DNA of 64,000 nt from an uncultured Opitutales bacterium (GTDB taxonomy: Bacteria > Verrucomicrobiota > Verrucomicrobiia > Opitutales > Seribacteraceae): positions 62,001-126,000 of the forward strand of contig CALSMY010000002.1 in NCBI GenBank assembly GCA_943787575.1. Reading direction: 5' to 3'. The position numbers and the translations under genes were made by a program. The notes below the pieces were generated by a model. It ran no database searches. It was not told the DNA's origin and saw only the letters and a program-made list of their open reading frames with translations. Shown piece after piece: positions 41,463 to 52,620 of the stretch; the stretch's first letter is position 1; each line of letters begins with the position of its first letter.

Positions 41463-43158
41463 TTAAGAATTGGCAAGTTCGTCTTCGTTCTTCTGGGATT
41501 GGGCAGCATCTGAACTGGTAAATAAACCGAGGAAGCGTTGGTTATGGGACACCAATACCAAGGAGCCCAGGGGGGCTTCTTTAAGTAATGGTTCGATGTC
41601 TTGCATAGTTTGATTCGGGTAAACAAAAACAGGATTTTGGAGATGGGGAGTTTTTCCAGTTTCTAGAAAAGTTTCGAGTTGGGTGCGTTCAAGTATACCG
41701 GTTGGGTGATCTTCTTTATTTAAAAGAGTGAAGATAGTGTCTGGAAATTTTTGCAGTATTTTTTCCACTTCTGCTTTTTCCCAACTTCGTAGGCAGGGTG
41801 CTTCAAAGTTGGCAAAGGAAGAAACCGGGCGATTGCGCCAACTTGCCTGAGCCCGTAAACTTCGATTCGTTTCCAATCGAATACCGGAGTCCTTGAGGAA
41901 TTGGTTGTAAAAATTATCCGGACAAAGTGATCGACTAATTGCCTGGCTGACGAGTGCACCGAGCATCAATGGAGGAACGAGTGCGAAATCATGAGTCATC
42001 TCAAAAACAATGAGGATGGATGTGATGGGTGCCCGAACCACTGCCCCAAGGCAGGCACTCATGCCCACGATGGTGAGTAGACGCTGGGAATCCTGATCGA
42101 GCCCAATTCCGAGATCAATGGACTGGGAACAGGCACCTCCAATCATCGCACCAAGAAAAAGAGTGGGAGTGAAGATACCTCCGCAGTTTCCCCAGGCATA
42201 GGCGGATGTGGTGGCCATCCACTTCGCGACAAAAAGTACCAATAGGCTAACGAGGGCAAGATCGCCTGCAAGACTGGCCGTGAGATCCTGATGTCCCAAC
42301 CCAAGTACGCCCGTCTTTCCAATCCAGTAAAAGACCAGGCAGGCGATTGCCCAATTTATCCAAGCACCAATAACTGGTCTGCTCCATGGTGGAAGGGTCG
42401 ATTTTTGACGGATATGCCTAGTCCAAGACAGGGTCGATTTTTGAAAACCAACACCTGCCAGAGAAGCGAGGGCGGCTACCACGGGTACGGCTAAATATAC
42501 CCAGCCATGAAAGCTTTCCACTGGAGGAATAATAAAGGCGGGTTCAGTTCCTTGGAGGAGAAAGAGCGTAACTACAGAAACAAAAGAGGCCAGCAGGATG
42601 GGGCCAATGGTACGGCTGTTCAAATCCTCAATGATTTCCTCCAATACAAAAGCAACTGCAGCGATGGGGGCATTGAAGGCAGCGGCCAGTCCCGCAGCAG
42701 CTCCGCATGCGGTAAGCGTGCGGATTCTAAAGTGAGAAAGCTTGAGTTTTTGTCCCAAAACCGAAGCAAGCCCACCAGCCAGTTGCACGGATGGGCCTTC
42801 CCGTCCCAGGCTCAATCCTCCCCCAACACTGAGGGTGGCGGCTACGAATTTCACCCAGACTATGCGAAAAGAGATTTGTCCATAGTTCTGCCGGTATGCT
42901 GTTTTAAGCTGAGGAATACCACTGCCTGCAGCTTCTGGTGCATATTTTGTGAGTAGCCAGCCATTAGTCAGTCCCGCAACGGTTAGGACAATGAATCCAA
43001 TTCCGGCAAAATCTTCCAGCGATCCCGCAGCTAGAGGAGTCCATATCGAATGATGAATAAAGTGAATTGCATGGTGGAAAAGTACTGCGACTACAGATCC
43101 GAGCAAACCAACTAAGGATGATGGGAGGGGTGGCTCGGGGAATTTTGAACAGGCTCAT
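41463..43158 (-). CDS. ClC family chloride channel / H+-Cl- antiporter with CBS region
   Basis: About 564-residue ClC protein. Signature segments are GSGIPQLKTAY (helix D), GREGPSVQLAGG with the gating Glu, FVLEEIIEDLNS with the proton-pathway Glu used by exchangers, and GGIFTPTLFLGAMIG (helix N). Both glutamates favour an antiporter over a channel. The last 140 residues contain a divergent CBS-type region (VFVYPNQTMQDIEPLL, GSLVLVSHNQRFLGLFT). The continuous frame begins only at a TTG at 43106. ATG 43158 gives MSLFKIP, which joins in frame (EPPLPSSLVGLLGSVV) if one G is removed from the plus-strand G4 at 43137-43140; I prefer this start. It is divergent from the ygaV-like gene. Confidence 0.88.
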
Positions 43159-43246
43159 GCGTATTAGATCGAATATGCATGGCGGAAGTGTAGATCGCCA
43201 AGAGCTAAAAATTCTTAAACTGGAATAATTGATCTTGAATTTATAA

Positions 43247-43266
43247 ATATCGCAATATAACGATAT
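43247..43266. promoter_or_regulatory. Candidate ArsR-type operator
   Basis: Inverted repeat ATATCG - 8 bases - CGATAT located 7 bases before the start of the ArsR-family gene, in very AT-rich DNA. AT-rich imperfect palindromes overlapping the promoter are typical operators of this regulator family, so autoregulation is likely. Spacing and sequence are by eye only. Confidence 0.4.
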
Positions 43267-43273
43267 ATAAATA

Positions 43274-43573
43274 ATGGTATCTCAGTTTACTTTGCCCAAT
43301 GATCGTTTATTAGGACAAGCAGCCGAGTGCTTGCGGGCCCTGGCTCATCCCATGCGCCTGAAAATTCTTTTCCTGCTCGAGTCAAATCGTTGGACGGTGG
43401 GGGAGTTGGCCAAGGAATGCTCCATTCGCAGTCATGTTGCCTCCGAGCACCTACGCTTGATGCAGCGGTGTGGGATGTTGTCGGTCGAGAAGGAAGGGCA
43501 AAAGACCTACTATCAGATCTGCGAGTCCCAGGTGCACGCCATCCTTGCCTGCATGCGGGAAAAATTTTCCTAA
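43274..43573 (+). CDS. ArsR family transcriptional regulator (YgaV/BigR-like)
   Basis: 99-residue winged-helix repressor. The segment CLRALAHPMRLKILFLLE is the ArsR N-terminal signature and ECSIRSHVASEHLRLMQRCGML the recognition-helix region, followed by the wing (VEKEGQKTYYQI). A Cys in the recognition region (ELAKECSI) lies near the metal/thiol-sensing position of the family; a second Cys is in QICESQ and another in LACMREK. The gene is followed after 28 bases by a rhodanese-membrane protein. This order matches E. coli ygaV-ygaP, and sulfane-sulfur responsive ArsR proteins such as BigR and SqrR. So the likely signal is persulfide or sulfide rather than arsenic; inference from context. Confidence 0.85.
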   Translation: MVSQFTLPNDRLLGQAAECLRALAHPMRLKILFLLESNRWTVGELAKECSIRSHVASEHLRLMQRCGMLSVEKEGQKTYYQICESQVHAILACMREKFS

Positions 43574-43601
43574 TTATAACTCTTAAAAGAAAACAAAACT
43601 T

Positions 43602-44114
43602 ATGAAAAACCTCACTGTTGAACAATCCCACCATGAACGCCAGGCAAACTCATCGATTCCGCTGATCGATGTGCGCACACCCGCGGAGTATGGCTCCCTC
43701 CACGCCGAATCCGCTCAGAGTCATCCGATGGAATCCCTGGATATCGGCAACTTTCCTTTTTCAAAGGATCAGGAAATTCATGTCATTTGCCAGTCAGGCG
43801 GGCGTTCGATGAAAGTATGTCAGAAACTGGAATCGGCTGGTTTTGAGAGGGTGGTCAATGTGGAGGGCGGAACCTCCGCCTGGGATGGTGCCGGACTTCC
43901 AGTCATTGCCGGGAAAAAGGCCATGTCTTTGGAGAGACAGGTACGAATTGCCGCGGGTGCTCTGGTGGTCATTGGAGCGGTGGTCGGACATTTCTACAAT
44001 CCAGCTGGTTATGGATTGTCAGCCTTTGTCGGTGCAGGTTTAGTTTTTGCAGGGGTTACAGATACCTGTGGAATGGGAATGATTATAGCTAAAATGCCCT
44101 GGAACCGTGCCTAG
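43602..44114 (+). CDS. ygaP: Rhodanese-domain membrane protein (YgaP-like)
   Basis: 170-residue protein with an N-terminal rhodanese domain (about 1-105) and a C-terminal DUF2892-type membrane hairpin (about 112-165). Rhodanese features are IDVRTPAEYGSLHAESA and the active-site loop CQSGGRS with the catalytic Cys. The two hydrophobic helices (IAAGALVVIGAVVGHF and GLSAFVGAGLVFAGVTD) end in CGMGMIIAKMPWN, which is characteristic of YgaP. YgaP moves sulfane sulfur and helps export or detoxify thiocyanate/persulfide. It is the second gene after the ArsR-family regulator. Length, domain order and neighbour all agree with E. coli YgaP. Confidence 0.9.
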   Translation: MKNLTVEQSHHERQANSSIPLIDVRTPAEYGSLHAESAQSHPMESLDIGNFPFSKDQEIHVICQSGGRSMKVCQKLESAGFERVVNVEGGTSAWDGAGLPVIAGKKAMSLERQVRIAAGALVVIGAVVGHFYNPAGYGLSAFVGAGLVFAGVTDTCGMGMIIAKMPWNRA

Positions 44115-44124
44115 CGCATTCTTC

Positions 44125-45240
44125 TTACCAGACTTCTATGGGTCCTTTGGGTACAGCAATTTCTTTTCTCTGCTTTGCTTGGTGTGCGACTTCCTCTTCC
44201 ATAAAAGAGGCAATCATCGGAGGCATTTGATAGCGATCAAGCAGTTCCCCTGAGTCATCGGTGAATTTCTTTCTCCATTCCAAGTAATCGGTTAAAACCC
44301 TCTCGAAGTCTGATCTTGAACTGATCCTGACCACGGCGTTATTGAATGGCTTGACTGGGCCAAATCGCTTGGAATACCACGGAGCAACTTTACGAAACTG
44401 GAGAGATCCACGATCCTCGCCAAATACTTCTACCATCAGATCGTAATGCCTGCGCATGACCCGTATTCTTTCATCAAAACTAGGCTCAGAGGGTAGGACT
44501 CCTGTTTCTAAATATTTCTGGGTGTGGAGAAAAATCCAGGGGTTGTAGAAGGCTCCCCGGCCAGCGGAAATTCCATGACACCCGGTTTGTTCAATCATGT
44601 GCTTGGCGGCATCAGGGGTGGTAATATCCCCATTCCCAATGACTGGGATCTTGTCGACTGCTTCTACCACTTTACGAATACCTTCCAGGTTAACCACACC
44701 GTCAAACCCTTGTGCTCTGGTTCTACCATGAACGAAAATGGCTGCCACCCCGGCATCTTCCAAGGCACGGGCAAGGTTTGGAGCGGTGAGGTTTTGATCG
44801 TCCCAACCTAATCGCATCTTTGCGGTAATCGGTACGGGCACTGCTTCGACCATGGTACGGATCAATTCCTGAGTTTTGGGCAGCTCCGTCATCATACTGG
44901 CTCCGCCTCCGGTTTTGGTAACCTTTGGTACGGGGCAGCCCATGTTGACATCGATGGAATCGATCCCTTTTTCAACAAGCATCACCGCGGCATCTCTCAT
45001 TTCCTCTTTGACGCCACCAAATAATTGAACGGACAGGGGGTTATCCTGCTTATTCGTTTCAATTAATTTGAGTGCTTTGGGGTTCTGTTCAATGAGGGAT
45101 CGGGCGTTTACAAGATCTGTGGTGCAAAGATCAACCCCGCCAATTTCGCGGATGACCAAACGGAATGGCAGGTTGGTGTAGCCTGCAAGAGGTGACAGGA
45201 AAAGATTGGATTTAAGCAGTAGCTGACCCAAGGAGAACAT
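44125..45240 (-). CDS. dusB: tRNA-dihydrouridine synthase
   Basis: 371-residue FMN-dependent tRNA-dihydrouridine synthase, which reduces uridines in the D-loop of tRNA. Family motifs are PLAGYTNLPFR at the N-terminus, VQLFGGV, DVNMGCPVPKVTKTGGGASMM containing the catalytic Cys, KMRLGWDD, VHGRTRAQGF, and IPVIGNGDITTPDA with the FMN phosphate-binding loop further on (ISAGRGAFYNPWIF). The motif set best fits the DusB group. The C-terminal extension of about 40 residues is charged. It is convergent with the ygaP-like gene (10-base gap) and divergent from the DUF1592 cytochrome gene. Confidence 0.92.
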   Translation of the reverse strand: MFSLGQLLLKSNLFLSPLAGYTNLPFRLVIREIGGVDLCTTDLVNARSLIEQNPKALKLIETNKQDNPLSVQLFGGVKEEMRDAAVMLVEKGIDSIDVNMGCPVPKVTKTGGGASMMTELPKTQELIRTMVEAVPVPITAKMRLGWDDQNLTAPNLARALEDAGVAAIFVHGRTRAQGFDGVVNLEGIRKVVEAVDKIPVIGNGDITTPDAAKHMIEQTGCHGISAGRGAFYNPWIFLHTQKYLETGVLPSEPSFDERIRVMRRHYDLMVEVFGEDRGSLQFRKVAPWYSKRFGPVKPFNNAVVRISSRSDFERVLTDYLEWRKKFTDDSGELLDRYQMPPMIASFMEEEVAHQAKQRKEIAVPKGPIEVW

Positions 45241-45369
45241 GAGACATAGACTGAGGAATTGATTAATTTTTACAATCCAACAAAGCAGACTTTTTCTTCC
45301 GTGAAAAATTTTCTCAAAAAGCTTCTTTAAACCTTGTCTAAGCTTTTTTTCTAATCAGGAATAAAAATT

Positions 45370-47454
<2,085 letters not shown>

Positions 47455-47458
47455 AAAT

Positions 47459-48868
47459 ATGAAAACGATGAAAAATATTGGCCGCCGTACTTTTCTTCGC
47501 GGACTAGGAACCTCCGCCCTTGCTCTGCCATGGATGGAAAGCTTGGCGGTTGGTAGCAAGAATTATAAAATCCCTCAGCGTGCGGCTTTTTATTATGTGC
47601 CCATCGGGGTGGTTCGGAAGACTTTCTTTCCAGGCGAGGGACAGAGTTCAGTGCAAAGAAACTTTAATAATGATAATTTTGATGCAGAAAGTACTCGTTC
47701 GAATCTGGGAGTCGGTCTTCATGATCTAAAGTTGACTCCAACCATGAAACCCTTGAATGGGCTGAAGGATAAGGTTACTTTGATCACGGGATTGGATCGT
47801 ACTTTTCAGCCGGGTACGGATGTGCATGCACAGTGTGCTTCCTGTTTTCTTTCCAGTGCCAGTCCGTTTAGTCTCAAGCACACGCCTTACCCTCAGGCAC
47901 GTAGTTTAGATCATATTCTTGCAGATGAAATTGGTAAAGATACTCCTTTTAAGACTCTTGAATTTAGCTGTAATAGTCACAATGATAACAAGGAATCGAT
48001 TCAGTTTGATAATATTTCTTGGTATGGGACGGAGCATGTGGCTCCCTCGATGCGGGATCCATTGCTAGCCTATCGTAGGCTTTTTAAATCGGATGAACGC
48101 AGTGCCTATAAGAACATTACTGACTTGGTTCTTGATGATGCCCGGTCCTTGAGAAAAGACCTTGGCTATTCTGATCAGCAGAAATTTGGTGAATATTTTG
48201 AATCCATCCGTACGATAGAGCAGCAGATTTTACGATTGGATGGGATGAGAAATGAGTTAAGCAAGGTCGATCTTGACATTCCGATGGACGGTAAAATGCC
48301 AAGGGGGGAGTATATTCGATTGATGGGTGACCTGATGGTTGCCTCCTTGCAAAGCGGGTTGACCAACGTGGCCACCTTCATGGTGGGGCCTGAAAGATGG
48401 GACACTCCCTATTTATTTGAAAGCTTATTCGATAAACCTAAGAGCCATCATATGATGTCCCATAATCAAGGGAAATTTGTTGAGGACCTGATTAAGGTGG
48501 ATCACTTCTACATGGAGCAATTTGCTTATCTTTGTGAGAAGATGAGTCGGATAGAAGAAGCTAATGGGAAGACCTTACTGGATAATATTTTATTTACCTA
48601 TGGATCAGGTTTGGGGGATGGGTCGACTCACCAATACAGTGCTTTGCCTATCTTGATAGCTGGTTCAGGTGGTGGGAGATTTATTACCGGAAAGCACTTA
48701 AATGTTTCAGCTAAATCAGGATTGGTAAAAAAAGTTAATGGAACTTTCAAAACACCAGATGGTGGAGAGCCTTTGGCCAATTTATGGCTCACGCAAGCTA
48801 AAGCAATGGGTCTTGAGCTTGATCGATTTGCTGACAGTACCGGAACTATTTCCAGTTTACTTGTCTAA
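47459..48868 (+). CDS. DUF1552 family Tat-exported protein
   Basis: 469-residue protein with a twin-arginine-type leader (GRRTFLRGLGTSALALPWMESLA) followed by a DUF1552 domain over almost the whole length. Conserved stretches are YVPIGVVRKTFFPGEG, GLDRTFQPGTDVHAQCASCFLSS, SLDHILADEIGKDTPFKTLEF and the C-terminal LLDNILFTYGSGLGDGSTHQYSALPILIAGSGGG. It starts 4 bases after the DUF1592 cytochrome stop, so the two are co-translated and probably form a periplasmic complex. The fold is related to DUF1501/alkaline-phosphatase-like proteins; no catalytic assignment is possible from sequence. Its stop overlaps the convergent DUF3817 gene by four bases. Confidence 0.93.
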   Translation: MKTMKNIGRRTFLRGLGTSALALPWMESLAVGSKNYKIPQRAAFYYVPIGVVRKTFFPGEGQSSVQRNFNNDNFDAESTRSNLGVGLHDLKLTPTMKPLNGLKDKVTLITGLDRTFQPGTDVHAQCASCFLSSASPFSLKHTPYPQARSLDHILADEIGKDTPFKTLEFSCNSHNDNKESIQFDNISWYGTEHVAPSMRDPLLAYRRLFKSDERSAYKNITDLVLDDARSLRKDLGYSDQQKFGEYFESIRTIEQQILRLDGMRNELSKVDLDIPMDGKMPRGEYIRLMGDLMVASLQSGLTNVATFMVGPERWDTPYLFESLFDKPKSHHMMSHNQGKFVEDLIKVDHFYMEQFAYLCEKMSRIEEANGKTLLDNILFTYGSGLGDGSTHQYSALPILIAGSGGGRFITGKHLNVSAKSGLVKKVNGTFKTPDGGEPLANLWLTQAKAMGLELDRFADSTGTISSLLV

Positions 48869-49158
48869 TTTCTAGAGAATTCTTTAAGCTTTCGATCGGT
48901 TATAAAAGTGCCAAAGGGAATTAAAGTCGCCACGAAAAGGTAAAGGCCGAAGAGAAAAGACCAGGCATGTTTTTTCATGGATATGGCGAGCAAAAGGCAA
49001 TAGGCGACAAAGAGAATGCCGTGGGCCATCCCTACAACTTTCACGGCCAGAGGGATTCCCCACCAATATTTTAGGGGCATGGCAATACCAAGCAGAATTA
49101 AATAGGATACACCCTCAACGTTTCCCAGGATGCGGAGGTTACGGATAGATGAGAACAT
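48865..49158 (-). CDS. DUF3817 family small membrane protein
   Basis: 97-residue membrane protein with three hydrophobic helices. The N-terminal NLRILGNVEGVSYLILLGIAMPLKY and middle AVKVVGMAHGILFVAY segments are typical of DUF3817 (YdzA-like). It overlaps the ABC permease stop by one base (TAATG), so it is the third gene of a tight minus-strand operon with the ABC-2-type transporter. Function is unknown; the coupling suggests an accessory role for the transporter or simply an operon passenger. Confidence 0.85.
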   Translation of the reverse strand: MFSSIRNLRILGNVEGVSYLILLGIAMPLKYWWGIPLAVKVVGMAHGILFVAYCLLLAISMKKHAWSFLFGLYLFVATLIPFGTFITDRKLKEFSRN

Positions 49159-50825
49159 TATTTCTTTAATGTACGAAAGAGAGTGATGGAAAGAAAGATG
49201 GCAAGTATTGCACTGGTAATAACACCGATCTTGATGGATGTGGAAAGATTAATCAATGGGTTTGGGTCGGGAAATATATCGGGAGCGAGAAAAACCATCA
49301 ACTGGGGAAAAAATGTAAGGGGAGAAAGGGAGGCGATGTTTAGCATGAGTTGGGAATTTCCGAGGAAATCATCCACTGCCAGAACGAGGCAGGCAAGCAT
49401 GGGTGTCAGCCATAGTAAACCTACAAACCCCCAAAATCCTAAATTAAACCATTGTTCCCGTGCTGCCCGTAAAGCAAGTGCGGTAAAAAGTAAAACCAGT
49501 CCAGGCAGAAGGACTGATTGGGCAGAAGGTGCAACCGACTGCACGGTTTCTGAACTTACCGCCAGCAAGTGTAGCACTGCATAAACCACGGTGGAGATAC
49601 AGACAAGCACGCAGACAAACAAGCCTCCGGGTGCTTCGTCTGCAAGCGCAGGAATGCGGCTCATTCCCAATTTTCCCGAACGTTGTCTGCCCTTGAGTTG
49701 ACGGTGCGGATCCGGGCAACATACATTGATTAATAATAAAAGAGATGCCAGGTTAAGGAGAAAGTAGGTTGATTGGACCACGATCATGGAGATGGCAGGC
49801 AGAGAGTCGTTTTTTAACTGATTGGGAAGTCCGGCCTTTGTGGGATCAAGTTGTAGGCTCTGACCGAGCAGTCCACTAGCTTCTCCCTGTGAGAAAAAAG
49901 GCCAGAGCGAACCGAGCAAAAGAATTTGTAAAATGCCAAACAGACCAATTGCCATGGGCTTGGAAAATGCGGGAAGCGAATCGAGCCGCCATTTCCGGTA
50001 GGCTGTGGCAAAGAGAGCAAGAAGGATCAACCCCTGCATTACAAAGGTAAAGGTGGTTGGAGAAACCTGGTAGGTGAAAAAGGGAATTTCCTCCCAAAAA
50101 TCCACGACTTGTCTTTCAAAGCGTCCAAGGGTTTGGTTGCCTTCGGCCAGAAGGTGGGGAACAATTTTACCGAAATAAGTGGGAAGTATCGTAAGAAAAG
50201 AAAGGAAGGAGATACCTGCCTGTCCGAGCACGGGAAGAAAAACATACAGTCCGAGCACGGCAAGGCGGGCTACCCATGAAGCTGCCCGCGGTTTCGGCAC
50301 CACCAGTCCGATGACATGGGCAGTAAGGTGGTAAAGAATGACTGAGCAGAAAAAAACTGCGTAGAGTTGAAAGAGGTTAAGCAATGGAATCTTTCCGACC
50401 ACCATGCAGTGCAGAAGAAAGGGCAGGGTGATCAGGAACATGAAATATTCCCGGGCAGGCAGACCGAATAAATATCCAAGAATTTTCGAAAACGGGTTCA
50501 TCGGAGTCATTCTTTGGTAGTCAAGCAAGCCCGCTTCTTTTTCCTCCGCCGTTACCGAGGCCACTCTTCCTGTACCCAGAAACATTAGAAAGAATCCCTG
50601 CAATACAAGTAACACTGTAAAGGCTTCCCGGGCACCGTTGACTGGCATGGATATGAGCTCGGGCAGGCCAGACTCCGATTCGTTCGCGGGAATGACTTGC
50701 TGCATGCCGTCGAAGAAGGAAGCCAGATAAAGAGTGGCACATGAGATGATGGAAAAGAGCCCGGAGGCAACCAGGTTCTTTGGGCGCAACCGTTCCCGGA
50801 TTCCCCGCCGAATTAAAGGATTCAC
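49158..50825 (-). CDS. ABC-2-type transporter permease
   Basis: 555-residue integral membrane protein with a dozen or more hydrophobic helices and a short cytoplasmic N-terminus (MNPLIRRGIRERLRPKN) of the kind seen in ABC-2-like exporters and GldF/NosY-type permeases. The motif EEKEAGLLDYQRMTPMNPFSKILGYLFGLPAREY after the second helix is the coupling-helix region, and gives the clearest family link. It overlaps the ATPase gene upstream by four bases (ATGA) and the DUF3817 gene downstream by one. Substrate unknown. Confidence 0.82.
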   Translation of the reverse strand: MNPLIRRGIRERLRPKNLVASGLFSIISCATLYLASFFDGMQQVIPANESESGLPELISMPVNGAREAFTVLLVLQGFFLMFLGTGRVASVTAEEKEAGLLDYQRMTPMNPFSKILGYLFGLPAREYFMFLITLPFLLHCMVVGKIPLLNLFQLYAVFFCSVILYHLTAHVIGLVVPKPRAASWVARLAVLGLYVFLPVLGQAGISFLSFLTILPTYFGKIVPHLLAEGNQTLGRFERQVVDFWEEIPFFTYQVSPTTFTFVMQGLILLALFATAYRKWRLDSLPAFSKPMAIGLFGILQILLLGSLWPFFSQGEASGLLGQSLQLDPTKAGLPNQLKNDSLPAISMIVVQSTYFLLNLASLLLLINVCCPDPHRQLKGRQRSGKLGMSRIPALADEAPGGLFVCVLVCISTVVYAVLHLLAVSSETVQSVAPSAQSVLLPGLVLLFTALALRAAREQWFNLGFWGFVGLLWLTPMLACLVLAVDDFLGNSQLMLNIASLSPLTFFPQLMVFLAPDIFPDPNPLINLSTSIKIGVITSAILAIFLSITLFRTLKK

Positions 50826-51769
50826 TTTTTTTCCCTTTCTTTGGGTGCAGATTCGAGTTCGAGAAATAATTCCTCAACCCTTGGCTTTTGAAAGATAAAT
50901 TCTGAGACGGGAACACCAGTTTCCACTAATTTGGCGAGTGCCTGGCTGGCTTCCTTTTCTCCACCATCCAGGGAAACACGGAACTTGGTCTTGCATGTTG
51001 TTATTTCTTCGACTTGCGAAAGGCTGGGGATCTTGGAGATGACTTCTCGTAGGGCAGGGTGGGGTTCGAGTAGGTGAATTTTGAGATGAGTCGCTCTATC
51101 TTTCTGCCTCGAAATTTCATCCAAGGTTCCGGATAGGGCCATCCTTCCATCCCGCATGAAACCGAGGCTATCGCAAGTGTCCTCAATTTCAGACAGTATA
51201 TGTGAGGAAATAAGAATGGTCTTTCCATCGCCTGCCAATTTTTTGAGGATATTTCGTAAATCGATGCGTGACTTCGGATCGAGGTTGGCCGCGGGTTCGT
51301 CCAATAAAAGAACGGAGGGTTCGTGCACCAAGGTCTTGGCAAGCAATGCCCGTTGGCGCATTCCCCGTGACAGAGTTTTACACAGGTCATGCATCTGTTC
51401 CTTCAAACCTGTTGCATGGAGGCTTTGCAAAACCTTTGCCTGTTTTTCTTCCCCACTAAGGCCATAGGCCTGAGCAAAAAGGTCGCAAAATTCCCACACC
51501 TTTAAATCTTCATAGATTGGAGGGAAGTCAGGCATATAACCGAGGACGCCCCGTGCCTGTTCTGGTTGATGCAAGACAGAAATTCCTTCGACCAAAATAT
51601 CTCCAAAGGTCGGCTCAAGTAAGGTGGCAATTGCTTTGATCGCACTTGTTTTGCCTGCTCCATTCGGACCGATCAGACCGTAGATCGAGCCAGGCTTTAC
51701 CGAGAAGGTTAACTGATTAACCGCAACGAAGTCACCGTAGTGTAATTTAAGGTCTTTAACCTCGATCAT
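50822..51769 (-). CDS. ABC transporter ATP-binding protein
   Basis: 315-residue ATPase of the ABC-2/NatA/CcmA-like exporter group. Walker A is GPNGAGKTSA (about 34-43), the signature is LSRGMRQRALLA, Walker B is VLLLDEPAANLDP and the switch His is in ILISSHIL. The C-terminal 85 residues form the regulatory-type extension common in GldA/NatA proteins. It is the first gene of the three-gene minus operon. With its permease it probably exports an unidentified compound or moves a membrane component. The start is ATG 51769 (MIEVKDLKLHYGDFVAV). Confidence 0.92.
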   Translation of the reverse strand: MIEVKDLKLHYGDFVAVNQLTFSVKPGSIYGLIGPNGAGKTSAIKAIATLLEPTFGDILVEGISVLHQPEQARGVLGYMPDFPPIYEDLKVWEFCDLFAQAYGLSGEEKQAKVLQSLHATGLKEQMHDLCKTLSRGMRQRALLAKTLVHEPSVLLLDEPAANLDPKSRIDLRNILKKLAGDGKTILISSHILSEIEDTCDSLGFMRDGRMALSGTLDEISRQKDRATHLKIHLLEPHPALREVISKIPSLSQVEEITTCKTKFRVSLDGGEKEASQALAKLVETGVPVSEFIFQKPRVEELFLELESAPKEREKK

Positions 51770-51871
51770 CTTGCTGATCTATCATTGGTAGTATACCGAA
51801 GTAAAATTGCTCATCGGTCAACTTTTCCTTGAACCAATCCGTATTCATGGAATGATAAAAGCAATTTATTT

Positions 51872-52552
51872 ATGAAATCTACTTTCTCTTTTTTCGTATC
51901 TTTCCTCCTTCCTTTCACGCTGCTTGCAGAACAGTCACTTTTTGATGGCAAAACCTTGGAAGGTTGGGATGGTAACCCGCTTCATTGGAGCGTTGAAGAG
52001 GGGGCGATTGTGGGGGTGAATACTGTAGAAAACCCAACTAAGGGAAATACCTTTTTGATTTGGAAAGGGGGAAGCCTTAAAGATTTTGATCTCACTTTGG
52101 AGTGTAAGATTGATTCTGGGAACAGCGGGATTCAGTACCGTAGTTTTATTAAACCTGGTAAGCATGATGGCTGGAGAATTGGTGGTTACCAGGCAGATTT
52201 TGAATCGGGAGATAAATATTCGGGCATTTGCTACGGCGAGGCATTTCGGGGCATACTTTGTATGCGGGGAGATCGAACCACCCTAAGTCGGGATGAATCT
52301 GGAAAGTTAATTAAAAATATTGAGAAAATGGGAGACACTTCCAAGCTCGGTTTGGCGGTGAAGAAGAAAGATTGGAATAAGTACCGAATCGTCGCAGAAG
52401 GTTTTCGTTTTGAGCACTACATTAACGGGCAAAAAATGTGCGAATTAATCGATGAAGATAAACAACAAAGGCGTGAGGATGGACTGCTTGCCTTTCAAGT
52501 ACACCAAGGTCCTTCAATGAAGGTATATTTCCGTAACATTGTCTTAAAATAA
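51872..52552 (+). CDS. Secreted DUF1080 family protein
   Basis: 226-residue exported single-domain DUF1080 (3-keto-disaccharide hydrolase-like) protein. A signal peptide (MKSTFSFFVSFLLPFTLLA) is followed by SLFDGKTLEGWDGNPLHWSVEEGAIVG, the DFDLTLECKIDSGNSGIQYRS core, HDGWRIGGYQADFE and a C-terminal LAFQVHQGPSMKVYFRNIVLK, all typical. The DUF1080 fold is a LamG-like jelly roll; characterised members cleave 3-keto-glycosides. It is alone on its transcript, with 68 bases to the epimerase gene. It is the second DUF1080 domain in the window, and unlike the first has no ThuA partner. Confidence 0.9.
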   Translation: MKSTFSFFVSFLLPFTLLAEQSLFDGKTLEGWDGNPLHWSVEEGAIVGVNTVENPTKGNTFLIWKGGSLKDFDLTLECKIDSGNSGIQYRSFIKPGKHDGWRIGGYQADFESGDKYSGICYGEAFRGILCMRGDRTTLSRDESGKLIKNIEKMGDTSKLGLAVKKKDWNKYRIVAEGFRFEHYINGQKMCELIDEDKQQRREDGLLAFQVHQGPSMKVYFRNIVLK

Positions 52553-52620
52553 TTTTTCGAGTGTATGGCTACTCCGATTGCGGGTTGCCAACTTCAGTCC
52601 CAGCATTAAGGAATTAGGAC

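Noticed and set aside
42507-42956. 149-residue frame opposite the ClC gene
   Set aside because: Shadow of the ClC reading frame with no domain, signal or plausible composition.
50521-50916. 131-residue frame overlapping the ABC permease and ATPase genes
   Set aside because: It is an out-of-frame reading over the junction of two well supported genes on the same strand.
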